Notes: generated from the sequence alone by a model not told the origin. A DNA stretch of 64,000 bases from Eubacterium sp. AM49-13BH (GCF_003464165.1 NZ_QSEK01000005.1:1-64000); one strand, 5' to 3'; shown: positions 16,914 to 27,907, counted from the stretch's first letter. Program-made: numbers and translations.

Positions 16914-18107
16914 TCAAAATCCCATCTTCTTAAGTCCCGCAACAAGCTGCACATAAAATTCCCGAACATCAAATCCTTTAATGTTCTCCCTGTTAAGGTC
17001 TATCATATCACCATGCGATATGCCTCTTTTACCGCTGACAGTAAGAAACTGATAGTTCTGTCCCCATCGAAAGGATTCTTCTCCAACAAGTCCGTCATTA
17101 GGTCCGTCAAAATATTTCACCAGTGGATATGTAAAATTAAGCGGAAATCTTCCAGAAGCCGGATGGTTTAGTTTAGAACCAACTGACTGATAATAAATGT
17201 CTGGATTATCCTTTATTTCATTGTTAAATTCACTGCATTTTTCTGATGTAAGGTCATATACTGCAGCAAGAAAATCAGGGTTAATGTCTCCGAGTTTAGC
17301 CGCTCCCGCGTTATATGTATTGGCAACCATCTGCTGCTGTTTTTCAGGAATTTTGCCAAGAAGGTAATCAGCGAACTGACAGCCCCTGTGTGGTGTATTT
17401 ATCGTTGTAAGAGAAGCCACATAAGGTGCAATATCTGTAAGCGCTAACGCTGCCCTCATGTCAAGTCCTCCTTTTGAATGAGCAATTACATTTACTTTCT
17501 CACAACCTGTCTCTCTTATAATCTGATGAATCCTTTCTTCCAGCTCTTTAGCACTGTCTCGCACAGCCGCGGCACTGTTATGATTTCCATAGTAAATCAC
17601 TGCACCATTAGCCTCAAGCTCTGCCGGTATTCTTCCCCAGTAATTAAGATGTTCAAAATCCCTGAAAAATACGCCATGCACCATAAGAACAGGATATTTC
17701 GTACTGCATATCCGCTGTTCTTTGCGCTGCAGATTTCTCTTAGCACGCATTTTCTCCATGCGGACTTCCTCATCAACTGTCTTTATAATAATATGAAGCA
17801 TGACAAGATGTGCAACAGGTATCCATCCACACACGATTCCAAGCACTCTCCATCTGATTCCAAGCTGCTCAGATGTCACATACACCATAATAATTCCTAT
17901 CCAGAATATTATGCTTTCCACAAGAATTCCTATCCCTGCCCAGATAAGCCAGTAAACTGGCGCTTTTACTATTCCTGCCGGACCGCCAAACCATTTTTCA
18001 TAACAGCCTGTAAACCCTAATATCAGATATATTGATAATATTACTGTCGTCCAGCAGAATATTTTCAGCATAATTCTGCCAAAGTTACATACTTTAATTC
18101 TCCCCAT
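16914..18107 (-). CDS. membrane-anchored lipase (alpha/beta hydrolase)
   Basis: 397 residues. Three hydrophobic spans lie in the first 105 residues (IFCWTTVILSIYLILGFTG; YWLIWAGIGILVESIIFWIG; LVMLHIIIKTV). A triacylglycerol-lipase domain follows: oxyanion region YPVLMVHGVFFRDF, nucleophile elbow VIAHSKGGLDMR (Ser in HSKGG), TTINTPHRGCQFADYL, an Asp region DGPNDGLVGEESF and a His in GISHGDMIDL. It resembles PHB-depolymerase/lipase class 2 proteins such as staphylococcal LipA relatives. The substrate is unknown. The start overlaps the lysR stop by about 14 bp. Confidence 0.82.
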   Translation of the reverse strand: MGRIKVCNFGRIMLKIFCWTTVILSIYLILGFTGCYEKWFGGPAGIVKAPVYWLIWAGIGILVESIIFWIGIIMVYVTSEQLGIRWRVLGIVCGWIPVAHLVMLHIIIKTVDEEVRMEKMRAKRNLQRKEQRICSTKYPVLMVHGVFFRDFEHLNYWGRIPAELEANGAVIYYGNHNSAAAVRDSAKELEERIHQIIRETGCEKVNVIAHSKGGLDMRAALALTDIAPYVASLTTINTPHRGCQFADYLLGKIPEKQQQMVANTYNAGAAKLGDINPDFLAAVYDLTSEKCSEFNNEIKDNPDIYYQSVGSKLNHPASGRFPLNFTYPLVKYFDGPNDGLVGEESFRWGQNYQFLTVSGKRGISHGDMIDLNRENIKGFDVREFYVQLVAGLKKMGF

Positions 18108-18994
18108 AATTAATCTCCCCTATTGTTTTTCTCAACTTTCTTGCCGCCGAACTCACCGGGTGTCTACTGTCATAGACAAGACATATATTTCTCTTCGGAA
18201 TATTATCCTTAAGAGATATCTTCACAATCTCTTTCTTATCAATCGATTCCTGCGCCATTGTCTCTGGTAAGAATGCAAGTCCTAATTCACATTTTACAAG
18301 AGGAAGTATCTGGTCTGTTGTCGCAGCCTCCGTATCAGGCTCTAATTCAACCCCATGTGACATAAATAAATCTTTATAGAATCTGAATGTCATAGTCTCT
18401 CTGCCAAGCATATCAGTGATAATCCGTCAATTCTCTTATTGATAATTCCTGACTTCCCAATGCTGTAAATGTAGTTCCTCCGACAAGTATTTCCTGAAAA
18501 GAATGCAGCACCACCGTCTTTAGTGATGAATCTGCGTACACAGGTGATGATACCACTGCAAAGTCTACCAGTCCATTTTTTACTGCATCAACCGCCTCCG
18601 GCGTTGAATGATTATATATCTTAAGCCGGATTCCGGGATTGACCATGTGAAATGCTTTTAACTTATCAAGAAGAAATATATTAAGCGCAGTCTCACTTGC
18701 CCCTATGGAAATACTGCCATGTGAAAGACTTGCACTGTCCGCAAGCTCTTCTTCTGCTGCCATAAGCTGTGTCATAGCCGCTGTAACCCTTATATACAGT
18801 TTTTCCCCCTCTGGTGTAAGCTGTATTCCCCGGTTATTTCTTACAAACAGTGTTGAATTAATCTGCTGTTCCAGACAATTCATTGCCCTTGTAACATTGG
18901 GCTGGCTGCTTCCTAATGCCTGTGCGGCTTTCGTAAAATTCTTATATCTTGCCACATAATAAAATATCTTGTAATACTCAAAATTAACATCCAT
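18094..18994 (-). pseudogene. LysR-family regulator, frameshifted
   Basis: The N-terminal half (18413-18994) has the LysR helix-turn-helix FTKAAQALGSSQPNVTRAMN and ligand-domain start HGSISIGASETALNIFLLDK. The C-terminal half (18094-18411) continues in another frame with LGRETMTFRFYKDLF, QILPLVKCELGLAFLP and PKRNICLVYDSRHP. At about 18412 the sequence TATCACTGATATGC breaks what should read DYPLIxLGRET; two lost homopolymer bases (C and T) would restore it. It could be a real pseudogene or consensus errors. A shortened second copy of this gene lies at about 26490-26705. Confidence 0.75.
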
Positions 18995-19122
18995 AACTTA
19001 TCGCTCCGTAACATCTGACATATCATATTGTTATAGCATTTATATCAATTATAGTTTTTACTTATCTCTATGCCAATAGTATAATCTAGCCGAAATTGAA
19101 AAACAAGAAGGAGCTGACGATT

Positions 19123-19884
19123 ATGAAAGAAAAAACTATCTTTCCAAGAGAAGAAAAATCTGAGGTTTTATTTGATAAAATTCTAAATGACCCTTGGGCT
19201 TACAACAAACTTTTCCAGACATTCTGTAACAATCTGTTTTGCAATGATGATTCTGAAACAATACTTTCACCGCTTCAATTCACAGAAGCATTATTCAACT
19301 GCTATTCTAATAAGGATTTATCCGCATTTCTAATGGCTATAACACAGAATACCATGTTTGATTTACTGAGAAATTCATTTCTTATCCCCTACCGCTTCAA
19401 CGCTGACGGCAAACCAAATCCTATAATTATGACAGATGATAAAGGCATGCTGCTTCCTGAATTTGCTGACTCTGTTCATGAAAAAGACTATCAGCATTTT
19501 TATAATATTTATAAGAATCTTGATAATAATAAAAATATGTTTCTTGCTGAGGCTTACAGATACAGTCACACATATGGCGATGACCCGTCTGTAGTGGAGC
19601 AGCAGGTTCTTGAGAGAAGCACTGGTATACTGCTTATCCGCGAACTGCCTGACACTGTCAGAATGAAGGAAACCGAGGCAGAGGCCTATAGTGCTGTATG
19701 GGATCTTATGCTTGAGCTTGAGAAGAATCTTCCAATGGCATACATATTCTATGGTCAGGATTCATTCGTTGAACACAATGAACATTTTGATGAACTTGGA
19801 ATTTTCCTTCCTAATTCTATATTCTTACGAAACCTTGAACACCATGTTAAGAAAGCAGAGGCGATTATATATGCCAAGGACTAA
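19123..19884 (+). CDS. unknown soluble protein upstream of the ThrE-type exporter
   Basis: 253 residues from ATG 19123 (MKEKTIFPREEKSEVLF), with AAGAAGGAG upstream. A mostly alpha-helical, acidic protein; no motif I recognise. Its end overlaps the start of the exporter gene by 14 bp, so the two are coupled. The pattern FCNDDSETILSPLQFTEALF and NSFLIPYRFNADGKPNPI suggests a conserved Firmicute family, but I cannot name it. Confidence 0.72.
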   Translation: MKEKTIFPREEKSEVLFDKILNDPWAYNKLFQTFCNNLFCNDDSETILSPLQFTEALFNCYSNKDLSAFLMAITQNTMFDLLRNSFLIPYRFNADGKPNPIIMTDDKGMLLPEFADSVHEKDYQHFYNIYKNLDNNKNMFLAEAYRYSHTYGDDPSVVEQQVLERSTGILLIRELPDTVRMKETEAEAYSAVWDLMLELEKNLPMAYIFYGQDSFVEHNEHFDELGIFLPNSIFLRNLEHHVKKAEAIIYAKD

Positions 19885-21209
19885 TTACATTGACATTATG
19901 GAAAAAAATCATATGGAAATTCCGTGGCACGACTATACGAATGCCGACAGCAATGCATTAATTGCTAATGCAGACCTTATAGAAAAAGCCTCCGTTATCG
20001 GTCGTGTAGGTCTGATTATGCTATCATGCGGCACTGGTGCATGGCGTGTCCGTACATCTATGAATAAGCTATCCAAGGAACTTGGAGTAACCTGTACCGT
20101 GGATGTTGGCCTTATGTCTATTGAATTTAACTGCTTTGATGGTAATGACTGCGTATCACAGTCGTTAAGCATTGCCAATACCGGTGTTAATACCTCCAAG
20201 CTTTACAGAATGGAACAATTTGTTGACAACTTCCCTAATGAAGAAGCCCACCTTACAGGTGAAATGATTCATAAAAGGCTTGATGAAATTGAACAGATAC
20301 ATACCCTGTATTCACCGGTCAAGCTTGGACTTGCCGCCGCGATTGCATGCTGCGGATTCACATTTTTACTTGGCGGCGGACCCATAGAAATGCTTTTTGC
20401 ATTCATTGCTGCCGGAACAGGTAATCTTATAAGGACAAAGCTTATTAAACATCATTTACACTATTCATGAATATAGCAGTTTCTATATCAGCCTCATGCC
20501 TTATATATGCACTGCTGCTTAAACTTGCTATCCTGATGTTTAATATTCCTTCTGTCCATGAAGCCGGCTACATATGTTCCATGCTTTTCATAATACCGGG
20601 ATTTCCTTTCATCACCAGCGGCATTGACCTTGCAAAGCTCGACCTGCGGTCAGGTATTGAAAGGCTGACTTATTCAATAATTATTGTACTGGTTGCTACC
20701 GTATTTGCATGGATTATGGCTTTGTTACTGCATTTGCAGCCAGAAGAATTTACTACATTACATATTGGAAAAATGTTACATTTGATATTAAGACTTATTG
20801 CAAGCTTCTGCGGTGTATTCGGATTCTCTATCATGTTTAACAGTTCTGTTCCGATGGCGGCTATGGCTGCTCTTATTGGTTGTATCGCCAATACGCTGCG
20901 TCTTGAACTTGTTGATTTACAGGCATGCCTGCCGCTGCTGCCGCATTTATTGGTGCTGCTACTGCCGGATTACTTGCCTCATTTATTAAAAATTATAATG
21001 GATATCCTAGAATATCACTTACAGTTCCTTCCATAGTTATTATGGTACCCGGACTTTACTTATACCGCGCAATATACAATTTCGGCATAATGTCCCTGAC
21101 AGAAGCGGTCTCATGGTTTACATCTGCAATTATGATAATTGTTGCACTTCCACTCGGACTTATATTTGCCAGAATTATTACGGACCGCACATTCCGTTAT
21201 TGCACTTAG
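19871..21209 (+). pseudogene. thrE: ThrE/YjjP-YjjB-type threonine/serine exporter, two frameshifts
   Basis: The DUF1212 part (19871-20470) has GTGAWRVRTSMNKLSKELGV and GGGPIEMLFAFIAAGTGN. It stops at HHLHYS, but translation resumes at once as MNIAVSISASCLIY in another frame (one T lost: TATTC for TATTTC). The second half breaks again near 20915, where LELVDL should continue into GMPAAAAAFIGAATAGLLAS (one A lost in TTTACAG). The DUF3815 part ends at 21209. Fused and whole it would be about 445 residues with about ten membrane spans, exporting Thr/Ser or small acids. It overlaps the unknown gene upstream; purA follows. Confidence 0.78.
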
Positions 21210-21246
21210 TATTAACTATACATTTATATAAGGAGGAATTATTATT

Positions 21247-22548
21247 ATGCTTACTTCTGTAACAGGTATTAACTGGGGCGACGAGGGCAAGGGCCGTGTC
21301 ATTGACCTTCTTGCTGAAAATGCAGATATAGTCGTCAGGTATCAGGGCGGCAATAACGCCGGTCACACCGTTGTAACTAATCAGGGAAAATTCGTTCTTA
21401 ATCTACTGCCATCAGGAATTCTTCACCCAGATGTAATATGCATTCTTGGTGATGGCATGGTTGTTGACCTTGAACATCTTGCCAATGAAATAAAACAGAT
21501 TGAAGACAGAGGAATACAGATTAATCCAAAACATTTGAAATTATCTAAAAAAGCTACAATATCTATGCCATGGCACAGGATACAGGATGAACTTGAAGAA
21601 AACAGACTGGAACGAACCGGCTCTGCTTTCGGTTCTACAAGACGAGGCATAGCATATGCCTACAGTGACAAATACAGAAAAAAGACTCTGCGTCTCGGCG
21701 ACCTGCTTCACTTAGATGATACAGCTGTACAGGCAAGACTAAAAACTATTCTTGAATCCAAGAACCTTGAGCTTGCCGGCTGCTATCATCAGGAGCCAAT
21801 GTCTTATCCGGCACTTCTTGACTGGTGCAGGGAACAGGCTGAAAAGTTCAGCAAATACATATGCGATACAGGCACATTTATAGACAAAGCATTATCCTGT
21901 GGTAAAAAAGTTATTCTTGAGGCACAGCTTGGTGCATTAAGAGATATTGATTACGGTATCTTCCCTTACACATCAAGTTCATCAACCATATCAGCCTATG
22001 GTCCTATAGGTGCAGGAATCCCTGGAAGACACGCTGACCATGTTGTTGGTGTACTTAAAGCCTATTCTACCTGTGTCGGTGCAGGACCTTTTGTTGCTGA
22101 AAATGCTGTTTCAGAAAAATGGCAGCAAGACTTAAGAGCAGCCGGTGGTGAATTCGGTGCTGCAACAGGCCGTCCTCGCCGTGTTGGTCCTTTTGATGCA
22201 GTTGCAAGCAGATACGGACTCAGATGCCAGCATGCAGACAAAATCGCACTAACCAAGCTTGATGTATTAAGCTCTATGAAAGAAATTCCTATAATTACAG
22301 GCTACAATGACCCAAACGGCTCTCTGGTTGAATTTGACCCAACTGATAACCTTGATTCATGCACTCCTGTTATATACAAAGTTCCCGGCTGGGAAGAAGA
22401 TATATCACATTGCAGGACATTTGACGAGCTTCCTGCTAATGCAAAAAATTACATTAAAACAATTGAAGATATGCTTCATGCAGAAATCAACTTTATATCT
22501 GTCGGTGCTAAGAGAGATGAATATTTATTAAAAGGAGAGTGGCTATGA
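21247..22548 (+). CDS. purA: adenylosuccinate synthetase
   Basis: Joins IMP and aspartate with GTP in AMP synthesis. 433 residues, full length. GTP/IMP loop [54 protein letters not shown] and KLDVLSS are all present. AAGGAGGAA precedes the ATG. The pyrB ATG overlaps its stop (ATGA), an unusual purine-pyrimidine pairing in one message. Confidence 0.96.
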   Translation: MLTSVTGINWGDEGKGRVIDLLAENADIVVRYQGGNNAGHTVVTNQGKFVLNLLPSGILHPDVICILGDGMVVDLEHLANEIKQIEDRGIQINPKHLKLSKKATISMPWHRIQDELEENRLERTGSAFGSTRRGIAYAYSDKYRKKTLRLGDLLHLDDTAVQARLKTILESKNLELAGCYHQEPMSYPALLDWCREQAEKFSKYICDTGTFIDKALSCGKKVILEAQLGALRDIDYGIFPYTSSSSTISAYGPIGAGIPGRHADHVVGVLKAYSTCVGAGPFVAENAVSEKWQQDLRAAGGEFGAATGRPRRVGPFDAVASRYGLRCQHADKIALTKLDVLSSMKEIPIITGYNDPNGSLVEFDPTDNLDSCTPVIYKVPGWEEDISHCRTFDELPANAKNYIKTIEDMLHAEINFISVGAKRDEYLLKGEWL

Positions 22549-23500
22549 GACATCTGATAACCCCTATGGATCTTTCCGTTGAAGAAACTATGAATATATT
22601 AGATCTTGCGGAGCGGATATCCATTGGACCACAATTATATAAGCATGTTGCCGATGGCAGACAGCTTGCTACACTTTTTTACGAACCAAGTACCAGAACC
22701 CGTTTATCTTTCGAGTCTGCTATGTTAAGTCTTGGAGGACAGACGCTAGGCTTTTCAAGTGCAGCTCAGTCTAGTGCTTCCAAAGGTGAAACCGTTGCTG
22801 ATACTGCAAGAGTTGTAAGCTGCTATGCAGATATAATTGCGATGAGACATCCAAAAGAAGGTGCTCCACTGCAGGCATCAATATATTCACGCATTCCTAT
22901 AATAAACGCAGGAGACGGCGGTCATGCGCACCCTACACAGACACTTATTGATATGATGACTATAAGACAGCGTAAAGGAAAGCTAATAACCTGACTATCG
23001 GTTTCTGTGGCGACCTGAAATTCGGACGGACGGTACACTCCCTTGTCAGCAGCCTTACTCGTTTCTCTGATAATAAATTCTACTTCATATCTCCCGAAGA
23101 ATTACGGATTCCGGATTATCTGAGAGACGATGTATTAAATCCATCTAATTCAACTTATGAGGAAGTGTCAAGCCTTGAAGATACTCTTCCTAAACTTGAT
23201 GTTCTGTACATGACAAGAGTACAGAAAGAAAGATTTTTCAATGAAGAAGAATATCTCCGTTTAAAAGATGTCTACATTCTTGACGAAGAAAAGTTAAAGC
23301 TAGCTGATAAAGATATGCCTGTTCTTCATCCTCTGCCACGAGTCGATGAGATTTCCCTTGATGTCGATGACGATTCAAGAGCTGCATATTTTGACCAGGT
23401 CCAGAATGGAAAATACATAAGAATGGCTCTTATTATGGCTTTACTTGGTATTACCGATCCGGTAACGGGCAGAAAAGTTCTTGATACACACAGCCTATAA
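22545..23500 (+). pseudogene. pyrB: aspartate carbamoyltransferase, frameshifted
   Basis: The catalytic chain for carbamoyl-aspartate synthesis. The N-terminal domain has [16 protein letters not shown] (carbamoyl-phosphate site), [14 protein letters not shown] and [13 protein letters not shown]. The first frame stops at 22994 after KGKLIT, but the sequence continues in another frame as [32 protein letters not shown] and [16 protein letters not shown] up to 23500. One missing A (CTAATAACC for CTAAATAACC) accounts for it. Because pyrB is usually needed for growth without pyrimidines, sequencing error is the first suspicion. No pyrI or other pyr genes follow; a terminator is at 23517. Confidence 0.82.
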
Positions 23501-23516
23501 CTAAACATTCCATATA

Positions 23517-23561
23517 AAAACTGCCATCCGCTAAACTTAATGTTAAACGGATGGCAGTTTT
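23517..23561. terminator. bidirectional terminator between pyrB and the acetyltransferase
   Basis: Stem AAAACTGCCATCCG / CGGATGGCAGTTTT with T-runs on both strands; the genes on either side converge. Confidence 0.9.
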
Positions 23562-23573
23562 ATATTTATACAT

Positions 23574-24116
23574 TTATCCCCAGACTTCTGCCGGTTCTGC
23601 GTCATGTTCCCCAATCATCTTTTCCATCCACACCATATCGAACCACTGATTAAACTTATATCCACTATAATGGAAACGACCAATCTCTGAAAATCCCAAT
23701 CTGCTGTGGAAGCGGATACTGTCATCATTAAGATACTTGCTTTCCTGTATAGGGCATGCAATACATGCATTCATATTAAGTATTCCCATACTCTTAAGTT
23801 CATGTTCAAGTCTGTCATATAGAAGTCTGCCAATTCCCATTCTCTTGCAGTCCTGTCGCACATAAATAGTTGTCTCAACAGACCAGTCATATGCTCTTCT
23901 GTCCTTAAAACATCCGGCATATGCATAACCGACAATCTGTCCATTGTCAACTGCCTTGATATATGGATATCTGTCTGAAATATTCACAATTCTTTGTCTG
24001 AATTCTTCTACAGAAGGCACATCATATTCAAATGTTATCGCTGTATATTTAACATATGGTGCATATATATCAAGAAGTTCCTCTGCATCTTCAATTGTTA
24101 CATTCTGAATTTCCAT
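23574..24116 (-). CDS. GNAT-family acetyltransferase (phosphinothricin-acetyltransferase-like)
   Basis: 180 residues. ITFEYDVPSVEEFRQRI near the N-terminus, YAYAGCFKDRRAYDWSVETT and YVRQDCKRMGIGRLLYDRLE (acetyl-CoA loop R-M-G-I-G) match the PAT/YncA subset, which acetylates amino-acid-like amines. The start overlaps the GGDEF gene by 26 bp, so it may be co-transcribed. The physiological substrate is unknown. Confidence 0.85.
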   Translation of the reverse strand: MEIQNVTIEDAEELLDIYAPYVKYTAITFEYDVPSVEEFRQRIVNISDRYPYIKAVDNGQIVGYAYAGCFKDRRAYDWSVETTIYVRQDCKRMGIGRLLYDRLEHELKSMGILNMNACIACPIQESKYLNDDSIRFHSRLGFSEIGRFHYSGYKFNQWFDMVWMEKMIGEHDAEPAEVWG

Positions 24117-25869
24117 AATTTTCTCTCACTATTTCCAGATTAGTTATCAATGCATAGATTACTCTTCCATATCGTCCGTTCTCAACAATTCTTCCATGGT
24201 CAAACACCTGTATATGCCCTCCATCTGCTTTCTGCATATTAAAATGCGTATAACCATTAGTATGTCCTTCATCTATCTGCTTCCATATATCTGCTATAAC
24301 AGCTTCCCGTTCATCCACCTTAATGATATTACGGAAACTTCTTTTTGTATATTCAAGCAGTTCATCCATATTCTTACAGCCTGCAAATCTGATAAATTCG
24401 CGGTTTGCAAAAAGAATTTCATCATCGTTCTTATCTGCTTTGTATATGATAAATGCTCCTGGAAGATTTTCAGAAACATCTTTAAGTACAAAACCAAGCT
24501 GTGTACGAATCTCCATCCTGAGTCCGTTCTTATATGCCATACAGCCATTCTTTCCACGAAGTTTCACCTCATAAAGTGCAGTATCAGCACAACGCATGAG
24601 TTTTGATGGTTTGTCACCATGAACCGGATATTCAGCATATCCAACTGATATAGTGAACTGCTGCTCTTCACCTTCATATTTAAATGAACGTTTTAACTTT
24701 GTGAATTCCTCAAGTTTTTCCTTAACATCTGCACATGTGCAGTCTGGCAGGAAAATACAGAATTCATCACCACCATTTCGTCCTAAAACCACATTTTTAT
24801 CAAAAAACTTCTGCATTCCCTCGGACAATGCTTTAAGTGCCACATCTCCATAAGCATGACCATACATATCATTGATAGTCTTAAAATCATCAATATCAAA
24901 TTCTACTCCTACGCAATGATTATCCGGATTCTGCTTAAGATACCTTGTCACTCTTTCATCATATCCATGTCGGTTATATATTCCTGTCAAAGCATCTGTT
25001 ATAGCCAGTTTCTTAAACTTCTTTCTATGTTCGTCAAGCACAAGCAGCGCACATGTAAACCCTGTAAGAAGCAGTACAATAATAATTCCGCCTATTCCAG
25101 CCGCATACAGATATATTCTTTCAGACTGGGTCTCATATGGCATTATATCAAGCTTCCACTTGCTGTCTCCTATATCAAATGTATATGAAACAGGATTCTT
25201 TAACTCTTCTTCCGAGCCATACACTTCTTCAAATTCAGACCCCCACGGAAAAGCAGTTTTATATAATGTATAATTATAACCAAAATCAGAAAGTGCCTTC
25301 ATTGAATCAGCAAAGATCTCAGGAACACGGATTATAACTATTGCAAATCCCCAGAAATCTTCATGTCCGTTTTCTTCAATGTATACAGGGTTTCTTACAG
25401 CTACACCATATCCCCCCTGCTTTAATTGAAATGGTCCCTGCATTGTAACAACTTTATTATCTCTTCCATAACGGCATATTTCACCACGGTCTTTGTCATT
25501 TAACAGATCTACCTTTCCCGCATCATTGCCTTCCTGAGGATAAATATCTGTCACAACACCATCTGGTGCAATCTGGATACTCTGAACAGAATCTGCCATC
25601 ATCTCCTCTGCTATCTCATAGAATTTATTAAGCTGTCCATCTTCACTTATAATTATCTGTCTTAATGAGTCCGAAACGGCTATGCCTTTCATAATATCCG
25701 TCTTCATACGCTCTGCATAAGTCATTGCGTTAAGATTCGCCATTGTCCTGTTCTGCTTATTCTGCTCGTTATTTATGCTGCATACAATACCTGCCACAGC
25801 ACTCATTCCGATTATAAATACAACAAGTGGAATAATAATATTTTTCTTTATAAAATGCATTTCATTCAC
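24091..25869 (-). CDS. membrane diguanylate cyclase with CHASE-type sensor and PAS-like C-terminus
   Basis: 592 residues. One membrane span at about 9-30 and another at about 258-280 (YLYAAGIGGIIIVLLLTGF) flank an extracellular CHASE-like domain (SVQSIQIAPDGVVTDIYPQ). The GGDEF domain follows (AITDALTGIYNRHGYDERV; GRNGGDEFCIFLPDC, intact active loop). A PAS-like tail (FIIYKADKNDDEILFANREF) closes the protein. It should make c-di-GMP from two GTP at the membrane in response to an external cue. The order sensor-GGDEF-PAS is less common than PAS-GGDEF. Confidence 0.9.
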   Translation of the reverse strand: MNEMHFIKKNIIIPLVVFIIGMSAVAGIVCSINNEQNKQNRTMANLNAMTYAERMKTDIMKGIAVSDSLRQIIISEDGQLNKFYEIAEEMMADSVQSIQIAPDGVVTDIYPQEGNDAGKVDLLNDKDRGEICRYGRDNKVVTMQGPFQLKQGGYGVAVRNPVYIEENGHEDFWGFAIVIIRVPEIFADSMKALSDFGYNYTLYKTAFPWGSEFEEVYGSEEELKNPVSYTFDIGDSKWKLDIMPYETQSERIYLYAAGIGGIIIVLLLTGFTCALLVLDEHRKKFKKLAITDALTGIYNRHGYDERVTRYLKQNPDNHCVGVEFDIDDFKTINDMYGHAYGDVALKALSEGMQKFFDKNVVLGRNGGDEFCIFLPDCTCADVKEKLEEFTKLKRSFKYEGEEQQFTISVGYAEYPVHGDKPSKLMRCADTALYEVKLRGKNGCMAYKNGLRMEIRTQLGFVLKDVSENLPGAFIIYKADKNDDEILFANREFIRFAGCKNMDELLEYTKRSFRNIIKVDEREAVIADIWKQIDEGHTNGYTHFNMQKADGGHIQVFDHGRIVENGRYGRVIYALITNLEIVRENYGNSECNN

Positions 25870-26055
25870 TCCAAACTGCTGATTTGTAAATATTTATTAT
25901 ATCACTTTAAATGTTATTCCGCATTAAAAAAGTTACCCAGATTCCCGTAAAACTCACCAGTCTGTTACAATCGAACATGAAGAGCTCAACACACTTGATG
26001 ATTCTGATTATCTTGACTAATTTTACAATTCATTAATAAGCCAAATATTATCTTC

Positions 26056-26345
26056 TCATACCCATACCGCATCGAATTCTCCATTAGTATATGTTGATGG
26101 ATTATCGTAATAGTATTTTCCAATTCTTTCAAATACCGGTTTCATCTTTCCGGCTTTATTCATTCTGATTAAATACTGCCTGCATATTGTTTCGAACAAC
26201 TTAGGCACATACTGTTCTTCAAAATCCTTCTCGATATATTTCTTATAAAATACTTCCGAGTCCATAATCTTCATCTGCGATGAATATTTGAATATATATC
26301 TATAGTAAAATAATGAAAGATTATCCGAAATATAATAACCCGCTT
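26056..26345 (-). pseudogene. fragment of a DUF234-type AAA ATPase
   Basis: The minus strand reads NLSLFYYRYIFKYSSQMKIM, DSEVFYKKYIEKDFEEQYVP, FETICRQYLIRMNKAGKMKP and IGKYYYDNPSTYTNGEFDAV. This is the start of the C-terminal DUF234 nuclease-like domain of bacterial/archaeal AAA ATPases. The ATPase part and the end are absent. Relic only. Confidence 0.65.
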
Positions 26346-26489
26346 TCTTTCTGTTACCTGTATCATTAAATAGGAGTGTTCTTGACTACTACCTCCATTC
26401 TCATAAGCTTATATTCAATATAGCACCTTAATCTCTCTGTAAACACTTTGCTCGGATGAAACCGAGTCGGTTGTGCCCGAGTAAACTTA

Positions 26490-26705
26490 TTATCTACTCT
26501 CCCGTCAGTTTTTTCCTCAGCTTTCTTGCCGCCAGACTCACTGGATGTCTGCTGTCATATACAAGGCAGCTGTAAATGTAGTTCCGCCTACAAGTATTTC
26601 CTGAAAAGAATGTAGCAGAACTATCTTCAAGTATGTATCCACATAAACTGGTGAAGATACAACTGCAAAATCTATTAATCCATTCTTTACGGTCTCAACT
26701 GCTAT
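26490..26705 (-). pseudogene. internally deleted second copy of the LysR gene
   Basis: The stretch CTTTCTTGCCGCC...CTGCTGTCATA...ACAAG at 26520-26565 matches 18135-18180, then jumps to GCTGTAAATGTAG...ACAAGTATTTCCTGAAAAGA, which matches 18464 onward, and continues to about 26705. So roughly 280 bp present in the copy at 18 kb are deleted here, with no open frame left. The two copies are close paralogues. Confidence 0.7.
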
Positions 26706-26744
26706 TCCAATAAAGACTTATCTGCCTTTCTTATGTTCAAAAAT

Positions 26745-26785
26745 ATCCTGGTTATTAACATAATCTGCTGTTAATAACAGGATTA
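26745..26785 (-). terminator. terminator of the MetE-like gene
   Basis: On the minus strand ATCCTGTTATTAACA pairs with TGTTAATAACCAGGAT, followed by ATTTTTG. It lies just downstream of the stop at 26792. Confidence 0.75.
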
Positions 26786-26791
26786 TTATTT

Positions 26792-27907
26792 TTATCCCCA
26801 GACTTCTTCTGCTATCTCCTTAACTAATGCAAGCTTTGCCCACTGCTGTTCTTCGGTGAGTTTATTACCTATCTCACATGAAGCAAATCCACACTGTGGA
26901 GATAAGCATAATCTCTCAAGTGGAATATATCTTGATGCATCATGAATTCTTGCAATAACATCTTCCTTATTCTCAAGTTCCGGCTTCTTAGTTGTGATAA
27001 GTCCAAGAACTACCTTCTTATTCGGTGAAACCTTTGCAAGAGGAAGGAAACCTCCTGATCTTGCATCATCATATTCAAGAAGCAGAGCATCTACATTTTC
27101 CTGTGCAAATACATAATCAGCAACTGAATCATATGGTCCGCTTGTAAAATATGTTGAATGATAATTACCTCGGCAGATATGTGAAGTAATTGTCATATCT
27201 TCTAGTCTGCCCTCTAATGCAAGATTATTAACCTTAAGAAGCTGAGCCTTTACATCTTCTATATCAAGACCAAGTGACTTGTATCTCTGCTTTGCAGCAT
27301 CTCCTACAATTGCTCCCCATGTACAGTCATCTAACTGCAGATTACGACAGCCTGCATCATAAAACTGTCTGATTACATCCTGATATGCAAGCCCGATATC
27401 ATGAATTAACTCATCATCAGATTCATAGAATTTTCTTGTCTGTTCAATGTTCTGAGGAACAATCATCTGCTGATACATCTGGGCTGGCGCCGGAATTGTA
27501 TATTTTGCAACAGTGTTCTCATCCTCAAACTGCTTTAGGAACTTAAAATACTCTACAAATGGATGCGGCTTAGCCTTAACCTTTCCAACAAGATAAGTTG
27601 CTTCAAGATCTGCAACCTCCCCATTAAACTGCACTCCACCGCCATCTTTCTCATGTTCAACTCCCTCGAATCCCCACATGAAATCAAGATGCCAGAACTT
27701 TCTTCTGAATTCTCCATCTGTTATAGCATGAAATCCTGCCGCCTTCTGCTTTGCAACTACCTCACTGACACACTCATCAGTAATCTTGTCAAGTTCATCC
27801 TGCGTAATCTTTCCTTCTTCAAAGTTCTTCTTAGCTTCCTTTAACTTCTCTGGTCTTAAAAAACTTCCTACAAAATCATATCTGAATGGTGTTTTTAATG
27901 TACTCAT
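26792..27907 (-). CDS. MetE-like cobalamin-independent methionine synthase C-terminal-domain protein (YxjG/YxjH type)
   Basis: 371 residues, the single-domain relative of MetE's catalytic half. It has YDFVGSFLRPEKLKEA, GFHAITDGEFRRKFWHLDFM, DDCTWGAIVGD and zinc-site candidates ITSHICRGNYHS (His, Cys) and LSPQCGFASCEIG (Cys). These enzymes move a methyl group to homocysteine or a related thiol, donor uncertain. A LysR relic lies just downstream; in related loci such regulators often control methionine genes, but here it is broken. Confidence 0.9.
   Translation of the reverse strand: MSTLKTPFRYDFVGSFLRPEKLKEAKKNFEEGKITQDELDKITDECVSEVVAKQKAAGFHAITDGEFRRKFWHLDFMWGFEGVEHEKDGGGVQFNGEVADLEATYLVGKVKAKPHPFVEYFKFLKQFEDENTVAKYTIPAPAQMYQQMIVPQNIEQTRKFYESDDELIHDIGLAYQDVIRQFYDAGCRNLQLDDCTWGAIVGDAAKQRYKSLGLDIEDVKAQLLKVNNLALEGRLEDMTITSHICRGNYHSTYFTSGPYDSVADYVFAQENVDALLLEYDDARSGGFLPLAKVSPNKKVVLGLITTKKPELENKEDVIARIHDASRYIPLERLCLSPQCGFASCEIGNKLTEEQQWAKLALVKEIAEEVWG

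Noticed and set aside
25930..26022. Plus-strand frame THQSVTIEHEELNTLDDSDYLD
   Set aside because: Short, without start or ribosome site; possibly a relic but no family recognised.
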